Notes under the pieces: model-generated
Databases searched by the model: none
Told to the model about the DNA's origin: nothing
Seen by the model: only the letters and a program-made list of their open reading frames with translations
Translations under genes and position numbers: made by a program
Part shown: piece by piece, positions 11,401 to 24,800 of the stretch
Layout: every line of letters starts with the position of its first letter
Numbering within the stretch: position 1 is the first letter of the stretch
Assembly (NCBI RefSeq): GCF_030867145.1
Contig: NC_134417.1
Location: 6,301,577 to 6,365,576 of the forward strand
Source of the DNA: Opisthocomus hoazin
Taxonomy: Eukaryota > Chordata > Aves > Opisthocomiformes > Opisthocomidae
Direction of reading: 5' to 3'
DNA: 64,000 nucleotides

Positions 11401-14400
11401 TACAGAAACATTATGATCTCCAGGCTCACAGGAAACTGCAAACAGCATTACAGAAAATACTAGGTAGACTCGAGCGACTGATTCTTTCGCAGCAGTTCCT
11501 CCCTCGTTGGACCTCACCAGAAAGGGAGGAGCGGCCACAGGTGAAGACCTCCAGCCGCTCATTCCCAGGCACCGTGGTCAGTGAAGACTCTGAAAATTAA
11601 AGAAAATGCAAATTTTATCTTTAAAACCCACATCAAATTCGCATTTGCTACTTGGCTCAAGCATGCACAGGAAGCGCAAACATATCAAGCAGACACAAGC
11701 GAAGAAGTTATTTAACATAATCACCTGCTCTGGATAAAACAAGGGAAGCTGAAGCTCTACCATATCTCAGAAGCTGCCAGTAGCAGTAGTTGCCTCTAAT
11801 TTAAGATAACTATGAACGTAAAAAAAGGAGACAGATCATACATTACCTAGCTAAAATGTCTAGCTGGATGGCTTAACTTTAAACTGCAGCTCTGGAAGTT
11901 CACCTGGCTGAATTTCTCGACGGGAACCCACCCGGTTTATCCCCAGGGAATAATGAAGGACGTGCCCCGTCCCAGGGTGGTGCGGATGGATCGATGTACA
12001 CAAGCACCTCTGCAGCCCCAGAGCTGCAGCCAAACTGGAGATCTGCAAGAAGCACAGCTTCCCTGCAGCGTATTTCTTGCAGGGGAAACCGAAAGACAAA
12101 AATTGGCAATTTATAATCAGCTTCAAAATCTTCTCCCCCACCACCCCCCCAAGCTGTAGCCAAACAACCTGCTTGCTTGTTTACCTAGCCACGCTCAGTC
12201 TTCTTCGAAGGAAAGAATTGCTAGCACTGACATTAGTCACTAAATTAAAGCTTCAGGCTCTGGTTTCGCAGCGGCTCGTGTACCTGGGAATCCCCCGTAG
12301 TGAGAGCATCCTCCTCCAGGCCGACTCCACCGCCCCGCTCCTGCTCCCTGCCCAGCAGCAGCCCACGCTCCTGCCTGGCTCTTGCTCTACAAGTCCCTGT
12401 TTATCCACAATCAGGCTCAACTTTGCTCCCCATTTTCAGCCGTCAGGAGTCTCCTAGCTCTTGCCAGGTTTTCTGATGGAAAGAGGGAAGAGAGAAGGCT
12501 TCTTTGAACCCAGAATTACTTCTGAGTTGCTCTGAGCAGAGAGTGGGGCTTGCTCGCTTGCCTTTGCAGCAACGTGCTGGTTGCTGACACCTGCAGACAT
12601 TGGGGCTGCGTGAGTTTGAGGAGGAGGGGGAAGGAAATAACCCCACCAGACTGACAATGTGCAACATGCCTGCAGGGACCCCAGTGAGCATCCAGCACGA
12701 GGAGCTCGGAAAGTGACGCCTTTGGGCTTGGAGGACATTTGATCAGGGACCTAGATGCCTACCAGGAGACCCACAGCAGCAATTTTGAGCGAGGATCTCT
12801 CCTTTGACCATTTAGTCTCCAAAAAGTGCAAGTATCCTCTACAGGGCTCAGAAGAAAGGCAGAAATAGGCATTAGTAGAAAGCAAACCCCATGTTTCTGA
12901 GCGTGCGGCGCCATGCGGGAAGGGAAGGGGGGAGCTGGTCAGTGGCCTGGCCACAGCCCCTTCCCAGACCCCCATGCCGGGGGACGAGGCTGCGCCCCAG
13001 TTTCCCTCCCGCAGGCAGGTCCAGCCCAGGCAGCTCCGTCCCTGCAGCCACCGCTCTTCCTTCTCCCACATCTGACAGCGTGCGAGATGTAAATGAGGAG
13101 GAAGCGGGCCGCAGAAGGGAGAGCCGCAGAAGTGATCTCATTTCCTCCTCTGCTTGCCCGCACGAGCAGCCGAGCCCACCCTGCGGCCAGGCTCCTGCCG
13201 CCTCTCGTAGCCTTCACCCACCCGCCTTTCCCAGGCTGGGGGTTTGAGGTCTGCGCAAGGGATCCACCACTACGCTGAGGAGAACCTCCTCCTCAGAGAG
13301 CGGCAGAGCGTCCGGACCACAAGGTCTTCGGAGCAGAGCACACAGCAGGACGCATCGGATGTTGAAGCAGTAGAGCCTTGGATTTCTGTAGCAAGTGGAA
13401 ACCAAGTGCATCCACTCCCCTACGACTCAAGATCCGAGACAGGCGCTACTGGAAGTCCACATGCTCTAGAGAACTGCTTGCAATGTGTCTGCAAGAGAAG
13501 CAAGTGCCCGGAGCCAGAGGAGACAACTGACCTTTCCTCCCAGATTTCCTCAAGAGCTGGAAAGCCCCACGATCATGTGACTTACATCTACAGTTTGGTC
13601 TTTGGTTGCACCTAGACCTGAAAGTGTTGTCCAAGTTTTTCCCACAGGGTTGCCAGATTGATCTCAGTTTTGTACTATACAATAAAATAAACCAATAAAA
13701 ACAATAAAAACACCAAACCCGTCTACTCCAAGCGGATTTACCAAAGTTTTTAGCATAAAACTGTCAGGACTGGAGGCTCTAAGTCACCAGAAGGAGAAGG
13801 TATGGACAAATCACTGCCATGACACCATTCAGCAATGCAAATTGTGGCAAGAAAAACTACTCCCATCTGTAGTCACACACACTCCCTTCCTGCTGCCGTT
13901 CTGCTTAAGAGAAGTGAGAAATTGTGTCATTAATGCGACGGGAAGTGAAACTATCTCAGCTTCTCACAGGGTTCAGCATATCCCACCCAGCTTTCCCCTC
14001 TGGCCAGGAGAGCCAACATCCCTGCTACATGGCGTTACTTCACAAGCAGCCCTTCTCAAGGTGGATTTCAGTCAGGGCTGGAAGCAAGCTGGAGCGGTCA
14101 CACTCCAAAGTCTCCCTTTCCCTGGTCTTCAGCCTTGGGGCTCAGCATCCCTCCTTTCTAGTGTGATACTTGGGGGACAAGCGGCAGAGAAAAGCCAGTC
14201 TCTGCAGGGTTTCACAACTGGAGCACCCTCTTGCACATAGGACATATTCCTTGCTCTTGCTTAAGAAAATAGCAAAAAACCTGCCAGGATATAAGTTTCT
14301 TTGTTTTTTTTAAACAAACTCTAACACAAAGGTGGCATCGTTGTTGTATCTGAAACCTCATGCATGCAGCTGTACCTGTGAGAAACTCAAGGCAGGCTTT

Positions 14401-17400
14401 TACCTTTCAATTTGAGATCTGAATTAACACAGGAATGCAAGAGGTGGGAAAGTTCAACCAGATGCATCAAATAATAAAGTAGATCTTCCCCTCCTGTACT
14501 CCATTCTCCTTCCGAGAAGAGCAGCTAACAGTCTGCCAGTAAAGACAAGCCGCCTCCCAGAGATGCACAGCACAGTAGGGTGAGAGCACCGGGCCACAGG
14601 TTGACACTTAAAACCAACTTATTTCCACATTGCACACCCTCCCGAGTCCTACTACTGTTTGGTCCAACTCTGCTCTAGTTCTGCGTGCGTCAATTATTTT
14701 TCCAGGAATAAGACAACATTGTACGCTAAAGCCGAGATAAAATCTCTTGGCTGTTTACAAAGCCTGAGATCCTACCCTTGAGCTCTGCTCCTACGCAAGC
14801 CTCTGCAGAAGGGCTCAGGTGCCCAATGTCAGATGGGAGCCGGAGTGAGGAAAGCATTCTCTGTCATGTGAACACAAAGAAACCAACCAACAGAAAAAAA
14901 AAAAAAAAAAAGCCAAGACAAAACCCAGGTGGTGATTCAGAAGTGGCAGACATAGAGGCTGAAAAGCTTTTAACTACTGCAGTATCCAGACTATCTCACA
15001 AAAAAGCGTTTTGGTCAACATCCACCTCCTTACTGGCAGGTTTGTCCAGCGCTTGGTAATTATTAAGTCACCTACTGAAGCTGCCCGAGTGTACTCTCTG
15101 AAATTACTTTTTAACAGCAGTTGGATGCGGCTTACTTCTCCTAAACATAGGCTGCCAAAGAAACAAAAGAATTTCATAACCTTGGTTTAATAACTCGCAG
15201 GCTTTTGGTCTCCAGTCACTGAAGTCTTTCTTGCAGCCGAAGCTGCGACCAGCAGTTTGTCACCTGTAAGCAGGTACCGTGGAGGTACTGTGGATGGAGC
15301 ACAGCCCACATCCCGCTCGCTCGCAGATTTAACACATTATGGAGCTACGGAGAGTCTAGGGAGAGGTCACACACAGAGCACACCCACTTGGGTTGAAAAT
15401 AGGTCTGTGCTTCCTGTTATTGATCAGGTTTTGGCTTGCTTCGATTTTCAACTCACCTGCTGCAAACCGAAGCTGACGCCCTGCTTTAAACCAAGGCACC
15501 AGGAGAGAAGGATGCCAGCATGCCTTGCTGCAGGTAGGTAACCAAGCTTGAATGTTTGTAAAAGAATGGCATTTTGTAGCTGCAGCACACACACTGTTGT
15601 AAACCAGCTGTTTTCACATCCGTCCCTGGCTTTGGAGCGTGCCTCTAAAGATGCGGAGACTGCGCTGTGCAAATGAGAGCAGGTTTGTAGCCTGAAATCA
15701 GAAGTTCAAGAAAGGACAATAAAATTAGAAAAAAAAAAACAAAAACACTTTGCAAAACGCACAGTAAAACACTTGGAGACACAGCACCCATCCTGAGCAG
15801 CACAACAGCGTAGAGATGTAAAGGTGATGTGTCCCAGGACGGTCACTCATTTACACGCCCAGCAACACGCCCGCTGTTTCTGGGTAAAATTCCTGAAGGT
15901 TCAAGCTCCAGAAACTGGGAGCTCAGAAGATCAGACACTACATAAAGGGCAAGAACAGGCAAGGTTATACCTCCCTACGCTTCCCCATTCAAACACTGCC
16001 TGCAGGTAAATATATAGCTTTTAACACAGGTAGAACAATATGAAATCAAGCAAACACAAAACAACCCCAGCTAGTTCACAACACATCTGCAAGCGCAAGC
16101 ATGGAAGGAAAAATCCAATGCCCTTGTTTGTTGAGCTGGCAAAACTGCAGCAGAATAAACAACTTTTGCTATGCAACGAGTTTTATTTTAAAATCTCTTT
16201 TCAATGATTTTGGGGTGGGTTTTTTTTAACTGCACTGGAACTTTTTTTTTTAAATAATCTTTTGATGACATCGCTATTTCCTGATCACAAATGTCTGAGA
16301 GGAGGAAAAGCAAGTCCAGGTAAAAGCAGACTGGTAAGTGCCCAACTACAGGGACATCCTCCCGGTCAACAGCAGCGGTGACATTTTGTTTGAGCCTCTC
16401 AAATCCCTTTCTGTCTTTTAAGATGATCTCAGAGTCTCCGCTCAGTTCGCTGTCGCTGGAAACAATTTTCTGAACTGCAGAGATTCGCTCAGCCCAATTT
16501 CAGGATCGAGGGTTCAAATGAAGAAGTACACTTTAAAAATTCTATGTCCGTTATCCACTTCTCCATGATCACCTGCTGAGTTTTCCTAGTTTGCTGTGTT
16601 TCTCCGAAGAGGACAGGAAGCAAACGCTAACGGAGAAGTTTCCACATCAAACATTTATTTTGCACCCCGCTTAGGAAATTCGAAGTCGGGGCTCCCACTG
16701 CGCCGTTAACTTTGCCCTCTTGTGGGGAGGTGGGAGAATTCATTGGGAAGTCGCACAACATGTACAGCATCATACAGCGGTACGAAAAAAGCTGCTTGAA
16801 GTATAAATTAGCAGGTTCAGCATCACTGCAGGAAAAGCTTTCTGTATTCATTTACTGATTTATTAATTTTCCTTTCAACTAAGTTATACCTTGGGGCAAG
16901 GTGGACTCCTATCACTTACAGAAATCAAACACATCACACTCTGAACCATTTAAAAACCTGTTTTTTAAAATGCAAAAAGGATCCTAGAACAGATTTCAAT
17001 AATGCCATTTTCTGGCTGCAGATTTCGCTGAATGATTTGTATTATGCAAGAACTGGCGCTGTTCTGAAGAACTGCAGCACATATAGCACTTATAGCTGCA
17101 TTTCTGCCAGCGTCCAGAGCTATTTATAACGTGTAAAGATTTAGCTAGAACTGAAATCTCAGTCTTGAAATACCCAGGTTCAGGAATCACAGAGGGCTGG
17201 TTACCTCTCAAATATTTAGAGAAAGTAAGTTTTGTGCAATCAAACTATTATCAGGCCGAGCGTTCTTTTAATTCATCACTGCTGTCATCATCCCAGTGAA
17301 AATGGAAGAGGAAAAAAATAGAGGCAGCCGTCTGGAAAACACACCCGTGCGATAAGGAAATTTAAAAATGTAGATCGTCGGTAAGTGGAGAGAAAAGCTG

Positions 17401-18690
17401 TTCTCTTCCAGCTCGCTGTCGGGTTCAGCGGCAGGCAGAGAAGAACCCAGCCCCATCGGAGGCAGCAGAAGCTCTGCCCACAGGATCAAGGCCATCTGCT
17501 CCTGGCTAGTTTTGTCACCAGAAACGTGGCCAAGAAGAACAAAACCAAATGGTGTTGGTTAGTGGAAGGCACACACAGGACTCCCAAAAATGCATGCTCA
17601 CCACTGCATTTTAAGTGGGAAGAAAACATTTTCAAGACAATATCCCTACCAGGGTGAGTTTCCCATGCCATTGTGATTTCTCAGTTCATTCCAGCAACGC
17701 CTCTGTCCTCTTACGGGAAAAGAAGTCACACGACGGCCTCCAGGCCAACACGGCAAGCCACCACCAAAGCTACCAACAGGCTCTGCTCCGAAACAAACGG
17801 CCCCATCAGGCTCAGATGTAGAAGTGTGACCAGAGCAGATGACCAACCGTTGAGCTCCCAACAGATTTCACAGCACACTTACAACCACGTGAAATTCTGA
17901 GTTTTATTCAAACAATAGCCAAAATGCTCACTTACCAAAAAATAACAGACATCCTGCAGGATTCTGAAGCCGAGACCCATGAATCTGACCAATTTCTGTT
18001 ACGGGAGCTGTGAACAGTTGATGTTCCTCCTGACCAAAGCAGTTAAATCACTGGTCAGGGTAGGGAAAATACTACAGAGAACAGTTTAGCCGACTCTGAC
18101 GTACCTCAGGCTACAAAAAGCGATTCTGTATTTTTGGCGAGCCAGCATCAAACCTCTTCGCTCCTGAGGAAGCTCACAGAGATGTCAGCCAAAAGCTCAC
18201 CGCCTGAAAGCAAATCCTTGATGCAGAGAGTTTGGCAAGCGCGTCAGAGCCCCAACACGGTCTCCTAAAATCATCTAATTCTTCCTAAAAGCACCGAGAA
18301 ATACTGAACTTCCACGCGGAAAGCTAAAGAAACAGAGAGGAGCCGAGAAGCTGACCAGGGAAGGAGGCCTCGCGGCGCAGCAGCAGGGCAGGGCAGCCGC
18401 AGCGGTGAGCACACCACCTCGACCGGAATCGAGAGACCCGCAGCGACCAGGAAGCCTTTCCCCCCGCTGTCACGCGCCAGCAGCCCTGCTGCGGAGGATG
18501 ACGTTTCCCAGGCGCGGCTGTCAGACCACTGAGGAGTTTTCAAGTCCGCGTTAACCACTCCTCAGATTCTCTTTCCAAGCAGTCAAATCGCACGGTCCCA
18601 ACACCTCCGTCTTCTTGGTGCACCGAACTGCTACGCCCTGTTTCCTCTGGCCACTCCACGGATGTCTTTACAACAATCCACACCAATATG
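8441..18690. other. Intergenic, NRROS to FBXO45; no gene recognised
   Basis: This 10-kb stretch holds no exon that I can match to a known family. It contains moderately GC-rich patches (8.6-9.7 and 12.9-13.3 kb) whose long open frames look like compositional artefacts, a pyrimidine-rich tract near 9.28-9.34 kb, and an 18-base A run at 14894-14911. The human counterpart also has a wide gap here with only non-coding transcripts, so enhancers or lncRNA exons are possible but not shown by the sequence. Confidence 0.5.
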
Positions 18691-18711
18691 TCCTTCTGAA
18701 TTACAGCAGAG

Positions 18712-18717
18712 TTTATT
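18712..18717 (-). terminator. Candidate FBXO45 poly(A) signal
   Basis: AATAAA on the minus strand, in the context 'attacaataaactctgctg'. It lies 2.3 kb past the FBXO45 stop, which fits the long 3' UTR known for this gene in mammals. The tract from 21048 to about 18695 would be that UTR. Confidence 0.5.
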
Positions 18718-21048
18718 GTAATATTTTGTACAGCCAGCATTGGTCTCCAGGAATAAGTTATAATCTTACATAAGTGAGTCCCCCCAAACCCACCCCTAAG
18801 GAACGCTCAACTTTCAGCATTTCTAATTTAGACGGAAATTATTTATAGGGTAAGACACGGTCTGAAGAATGGAAATCAATTTTAATTTGTGAATAAAACT
18901 CCTCGGAAGTTCTCAGGGTTTACTTGCATCTAATTGGATTCATGCACAGAACGCGCAGAGGCTGCATCTCTCAGGACTGCCCCGAGAATACATTCATCTC
19001 CGGGACAAGTTTATTTTCTGAAATCGGACGGGGTTTTGCTTCCTTGTCCCCATGGTTCTGCTATGCAGATACACACTTTGCACTCTAGTACAATCAATGC
19101 CTGTAACAGATTTTTCCAAAAGGTACTCGTATGCCCATCCCCCTTCATTTATTTGGTTGTTCTCAGCACCACTTCAAACACCTTAATTTCTCACTGTGTA
19201 TTTTGTTTCTTTAACGCAGCCAAGAGGAACAGACCTCGATATTGCCTTTAAGCAATAAACAACACATAAATAAATACTTTAAAATCCTTTTAAATGGCAG
19301 TAACGTCCATACTCTGCTCCAGTGCAGTACTTGGTTATCGACCAGGTAACAATCACTCCAAGGACAGCTTGTCAGCAGCAGACCAGGAGCCTCACTCACC
19401 TGCTCTCACCGCTCTCTTCGCATTACTCGAGTGATGGCGGGGGGAAACAAGCAACTGCCCAAGAGGAATCCCCCTCTCTTCCGTGCTCAGAGAATTGCCC
19501 GTGTCCAGTATGAAGCAATTCACATCCTCTAGCGCAAATAAAGCAAAAAGAGGTTGTACAAACATTTCCTTCTCCCTCTCTGGAAAGCACGCCCAACTCC
19601 GAAACAGTTCAGACAGCTCTGGGAAACACCACCCAGCAAGAAAGGAGAGCCAAGAGCTAGCCACAGGCTCACAGATTTCAGTGCCCTGTTAAAAGGAGCC
19701 CTTCTGGGGCTCCCTGCAGACCGTTCGACCTCAGAGAAAGCCCCCCCTCACTACACCCCTCAGCTTCACAGCCGCCCCGGCCTGCGAATGCCGGCACGCC
19801 GACACACCAGGGGGATCTGCACATGGCTTTTAGAAAACCGGTGCAAATGAAAAGCCCAGGGACTGAACCTGATCCAGAATCCCCATCAAAGCGTTGGTGA
19901 GAGCTTTACTCATCCCAACTGAAAACGGGGCAGTGAGCACTTGGGTACCGGGGCATTTTATTTAACTAAAGAAAGGTTCAGCCAAGTCTGAAAGCCTCAC
20001 TAAGCTGAAAACAAAGTCTGGGTTCAGAAACCGAATGCTCCTTCCTCACTATTTTGAAACATTTTGCAACGGTGATTAGAAAGTGTAAGAATGCTTTAAA
20101 AGTTACTGGTTTTGAGGTTGGAAGGAAGACAAGCTCACTGCTGTGTTGCACCCTCCTCTCCTAAGGGGGCCTGCAAATTTTGGCGAAAGGAAACGTGTGG
20201 GGAAAACGTTCTGCGTTTCCTACTGAGAACAAAACTGTTGCTAAAGCTATGGAAACTTTCACAGAAAATGACCCAATGTAGCACCGTACTCCACAAGAGC
20301 ATCCCAAAATGCTTTACAATACAACAGAAGTACACTTACATGAATGTTATATACCTGTCCAAGGTATATTTTCTGATGCCACGTAGTGGGGGTTTTTTTC
20401 CCTTTAAGAAATTATGTCCCAGTTAGAATAAAGCAAACCCTTTCTTTTAACTGTTCTTTTCAATGTGTTCTGTATATACAACCCTTAAAATACACTTAAA
20501 AATAGCTGCACACATTTTGTATCGTTATACTAGAGAAGGGCAGTCCAGACAGACCATGCTTCTCAGTATGTTAAAAATTGTAAATAAAACCCAACCAGAC
20601 TCGCTCTCCTCTGGGACCCGCGTCGGCCCAAAGGAGGGAAGGGAAGGAACAAGCAGTTTTAAAATGGGAGTCTTTCACAAAACACGCTACTTGCAAATCT
20701 CGGGTTAATTTCCTCAAGCAGTTTTATGTCAAATCCTTTCTTAAATATCTGAGGTCACGCACTGCCATCTCAGCAATGAAATCTGTTGCAACATGCATGT
20801 GTCAGCTTCCCACTCAACCAACTGCAACCCTGAGGATTTTTCTGGCCTGGTAGAAAGAGGAAATGTAACACAATTCCTGAAGTATGGCTGGTCCTCCGTT
20901 TCAACACTCCGTGTGATTCCCTCGATGGTTCTTGGACACACACCCACACTTTTTTTGCTTTTCCTGTAATACAAGTTTCCCTCTAACCAACATGCAGACT
21001 TCTCCTCCCAGTCATCCGCATCTCGACGTCCCAATGAAACAATCCACG

Positions 21049-24000
21049 TCATCCATCCAGAGGTTTTCCCAGGTAGACCAAAGTCACTTCCGTGTTACCA
21101 TACACAGCAGACACTGCTGGATACAGGCAAACTTTTGGCAGTCCTCTGAAGGCAACTCCCAAGAACTCATAGCCCCTCTCAAACGCTAATGTTTTGTCTT
21201 CCATGTCCAGGATAACTCGAATCCTTTCACCTATCTGGAAACAGAGATGGGGTGGGGGGATAAAAAAAAATACATAGAAGGAATCAGCATATTCAAATGG
21301 AGACAGGAAAATAAAACATAGCCCATGTATAACACAGCAGGTAATCGTAAAGCAAGGCTTTCCTGTTTCTCATGACTGCATTACCTTCCCAACGGGAATT
21401 TCTCAATTTTGCTCAAATGCAGTCAGATCCCGAGTACCTCTGCTCCCGTTTCCAGTGGGCAGCCTGTACCTAACCACCTACACCATAATAAACGTAACCC
21501 TTCTCCTATGAACCTTGCGAGAGCACCAAGAGTGAGCGCACTACGTGCCACGTGCTTCAGAATACTGCAGAGTTTTGGAAACTTTGCAAGGGCCTCCAAG
21601 CTACCTGAATCTGTATTTAGCTGTTGCTATTGCTGAGCAGTAATCGATCTGGAAAGAGCAATTTTAAAGACAATGAATTTGTTTTAGAAAAGCAAGTGCC
21701 ACGTACAAAATATACCAGAGCAGGCTACTGATTACGCAGGTGCTGTTGCTGACAGAGGTATTCCTTCACCAAGGCAGAAGGAAATTCTAGTGCAAAGCTT
21801 AGGAAAATAAGCATGCAAAACCTCATATATATATATACATATGTACATATACACACACATACATACACAGACATACATGAGTGAGACCAACACTAAACAC
21901 AGCGAGAGACTGGGATCTGGGCACGCACAGTGCTCCCTGCATTTATCTAGTGCGCGTTATTTCAGACATAAATACAAGTCCCAGGCAGCAGCAGCAAGCA
22001 CAGCAGGACACCGCACAAACTTCTGATTGTTCACCAGCCAGCCCAAACGCTGGGGATTTCTCCCAGCCAGCGCGTTTTTCTTCTCACCAACACGAACACA
22101 CACGTGTGTTTCCTTGAAGCGTATTTTCTATGAGCAGATCAGTGTACGCACCTCACCAAACACAAAACACTCCATAGGATCACTGATTTCAGCTCTCACC
22201 AGTTTTTACAGAGAAAGCAGAGACTGCTTTCTCCCTCGAGTCCCCACGTGAGCTGGAGACTCTTGGCTTCAGAACCTTTCCTCACCCTGCTGCTGCAGAA
22301 AGGCCTAAACAAGGACAACAGAAAGCAACCACACAGGATCGAGCCTGGGAAGTGCCGACCCCATTTGCACGTTAGGAAATACGCAAATAGAGACAGAACT
22401 AAATCTCTTTAACCACACTAATTTTAGGGATTGTTTGCAAAAAATGGCAGGTATAACCTTCAGACAGAATTAAGTGCTTGGCGGTAAACTTTTACATGAA
22501 ATTGAGAAATACCAGATACAAGTTCCTATGCAGATCTTCACCAACGACTGAAACATAAGCCAACACTTGTACAAAGCCATGGCACTACGAGACGGAAACT
22601 CTAATGCACACAGCTTAAGTGGTAACGCAAGGAAATCCAGCAGTCAAACTGCAGTTGTGTGAGCAGCCAGAAGAACGAGACAACCACTTCGATAGGGACA
22701 AAAAGGTGGAACGGCACTGGCTCTTTAATAACCTGAAATTATCTGAACATCGCATCCCAGCATCCCAGCCAAGGGATGTCGCCTACGGAGGGCTGCCAGC
22801 GAGCCAACAAGCAGCACTCAGCACCGCTGCAGTTTTTGCAGGAACACTCTTACCTAAGCACTAACCTCAGCTCACACTGCCACAGAACAAAAGGGTAAAA
22901 CACCACAGACATTCACCTTGCTGTTGGGCAAGTCGTTACTTCAGAAGGCTACAACAGTCTTCCCAGATTTTATTGCAAAAAGCAACATGATGTCTAAACA
23001 GACACCCGTGGAACATGCTTCACACTCAGAATCTGAAATAAAACGGGGGAAACAACTGCGGGTCAGGTGCACTGAACACCACACACAGGTGTAGACTGAG
23101 GAACCAGAAAATGAAAGGGGAAAAGCCTCACAAGACAGAATCCTTTGCCTTCTGCAGGGAAGGCAGAGACACCCTTCGGTGGGCACTCGGGAGCAATTCA
23201 GCAGACAGCCAGGACACGCACAGGAAGAGGTTCCTGACGGCCAGCCACCGTCAGACACGATGGAGCTTCCAGCCCACGCCAAGCCCCTCTCACCTGGTAT
23301 TTGGGTGCATTATTGCACTGGGGGAAACTGCCGTTCACCTCGCCGTTATGCAGCAAGTTATTGTCCACCAGGTTCCAGCCCCAACTCTGGTCGTCGCTCC
23401 CCAGCAGGGCCACGTAACCCTGGCACTGCATGGCCGCCCGCTTCGTGGCGATGCCGATGACGGCCACGGTGCCCAGCGGGCCCTCCCACCACACCTCCCA
23501 GGCGTGCCGGCCCTCGCTGAACCCGATCTTGGTCCGCGCCCCGTCCGTGCTCTGGGCGATGGGGTTACGGTGCAGCGTGAAGCCGTTCTTCTTGATGTAG
23601 ACGTTCCGCGAGCAGTCATTGGTGCTGAAGGCGTGGTGGAAGGCACGGACCTGGGCGAGGAGGGGAAGAAGGAGGGTGGCGGGGAGATAAAATCCTGTCA
23701 CGTTTTTCAGGCCCCCAACTTGGTTGCAAGTGGTGGGTGGGCCGAGCGGCTGGGGGGGTGTCCCTCAGGGGCTGGGGGGTGTCCCCGAGGAGCTGGGGGT
23801 GTCCCCGAGGGGCTGGGGGGTGTCCCTGAGGGGCTGGGGGGTGTCCCTGAGGGGCTTGGGGGGGTGCCCCTGAGGGGCTGGGGGGGTGTCCCTCAGGCGT
23901 TGGCGGGTGTCCCTGAGAAGCAGTGGGGGGTGTCCCCGAGGGGCTGGGGGATGTCCCTGAGAGGCTGGGGGGGGGGAAATGTTCCCGAGGGGCAGCGGGG

Positions 24001-24326
24001 AGGTGTCCCTGAGGGGCTGGGGGTGTCCCTGAGGGGCAGTGGGGGGGTCCCGGGCTCACCTTGCCCTTGTAGGTGGGCACGTTGCAGAGGATGTCGGTGC
24101 GCAGGGCCTCCTCCGCCAGGCAGCGGGCCGCCAAGCTGCGCCACACCTCGCTGTTCTCGTCGCCGTGCAGGACGTGGTGCCACAGCTTGCAGACCAGCGC
24201 GCAGCTCCTCAGCTCCCGCAGCTCCAGGTAGGAGAAGACCAGCTCCAGCACCCGCCCCGGCAGCCGCCAGCCCGGCCCGCCCGCCGCCCCCCCCCCTCCT
24301 ACCCCGCCACCGGGGCCAGCCGCCAT
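21049..24326 (-). CDS. FBXO45: FBXO45, F-box/SPRY ubiquitin-ligase subunit, three coding exons
   Basis: The exons are 24326-24060 (89 codons), 23650-23294 (119 codons) and 21234-21049 (61 codons plus stop). All junctions are phase 0 with GT-AG ends, giving 269 residues (human 286). A short Gly/Ala-rich N-terminus precedes the F-box (about 21-65, [16 protein letters not shown]). The SPRY domain (about 92-267) is almost identical to human. The 17-residue deficit lies in the low-complexity N-terminus. FBXO45 does not form a standard SCF. It binds SKP1 and the MYCBP2/PAM E3 and acts in axon growth, synapse development and substrate turnover. The ATG at 24326 is the first in frame and matches the human MAA start. 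Intron 1 is only 409 bp and is mostly minisatellite; intron 2 (21235-23293) shows only a short microsatellite, at 21824-21881. The gene is head-to-head with WDR53. Confidence 0.98.
21824..21881. repeat. AT/CA microsatellite in FBXO45 intron 2
   Basis: A run of alternating AT passes into mixed CATA and CA repeats over about 58 bases. It is a simple-sequence repeat with no coding role. Confidence 0.85.
23747..24050. repeat. G-rich minisatellite, about 13 imperfect units of about 23 bp, in FBXO45 intron 1
   Basis: Imperfect copies of a unit built on 'gtgtccctgaggggctgggg' run head to tail on the plus strand; units vary from about 21 to 26 bases. Runs of four or more G occur in almost every unit, so the strand could form G-quadruplexes. 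The array occupies about three quarters of the 409-bp intron, ending about 10 bases from the intron-1 donor. Confidence 0.9.
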
Positions 24327-24800
24327 CGCCCCCCTGCCCCTCCCCGAGCGCCCGGCGGGCCGGGACGCGGGGGTCGCGCCGCCCCTCCCCTCGCCGGCGG
24401 CAGCGGTGGCGGCGGGCCCCGGGCCCAGCGCGCTCCCGCCCAAGGCGCCTCACGGCGAGGGGGCGCGCGCGCCCGGCGCCGCCATGCCAGCCACGGGCAG
24501 CCCGCCCCGCCCGGCGCGCATGCGCGGGAGCGGCCGGCAGAGGTGAGGCGAGGCGAGGCGGCGCCGGGGGTCTGGCGGGGGGGGGCCGGCGGGGAGGTCG
24601 CCCGCTTCCTGCCCTCCCCCGCCGCGGGGCTGCCCTCCGAGCGGCCGGGAGCTGGGCCTGCCGGGGCGAGGGGCGGCGGGAGCGGGCAGCCAGGAGAAGT
24701 CCGCTCGGTTGGCGGAGCGGCGGGCCGCGGGGTGAGGTGAGCGGCGCTTCCCGCGGGCCGGTGGAATCCGCGGGGCTGAAATGTTCCTGCTGGGGTGAAG
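24327..24800. promoter_or_regulatory. Bidirectional CpG-island promoter, FBXO45 (-) / WDR53 (+)
   Basis: A very CpG-dense stretch separates the FBXO45 start codon (24326) from the apparent WDR53 first-exon donor (GAG|GTGAGG, GT at 24543-24544). A perfect NRF1-type palindrome GCGCATGCGC lies at 24516-24525. The two genes are also head-to-head in human. The island contains no TATA box, as is usual for this class. Confidence 0.75.

Noticed and set aside
23747-24050. Direct repeats resembling a CRISPR array
   Set aside because: Units abut with no spacers, are imperfect and lie in a vertebrate intron; this is a minisatellite.
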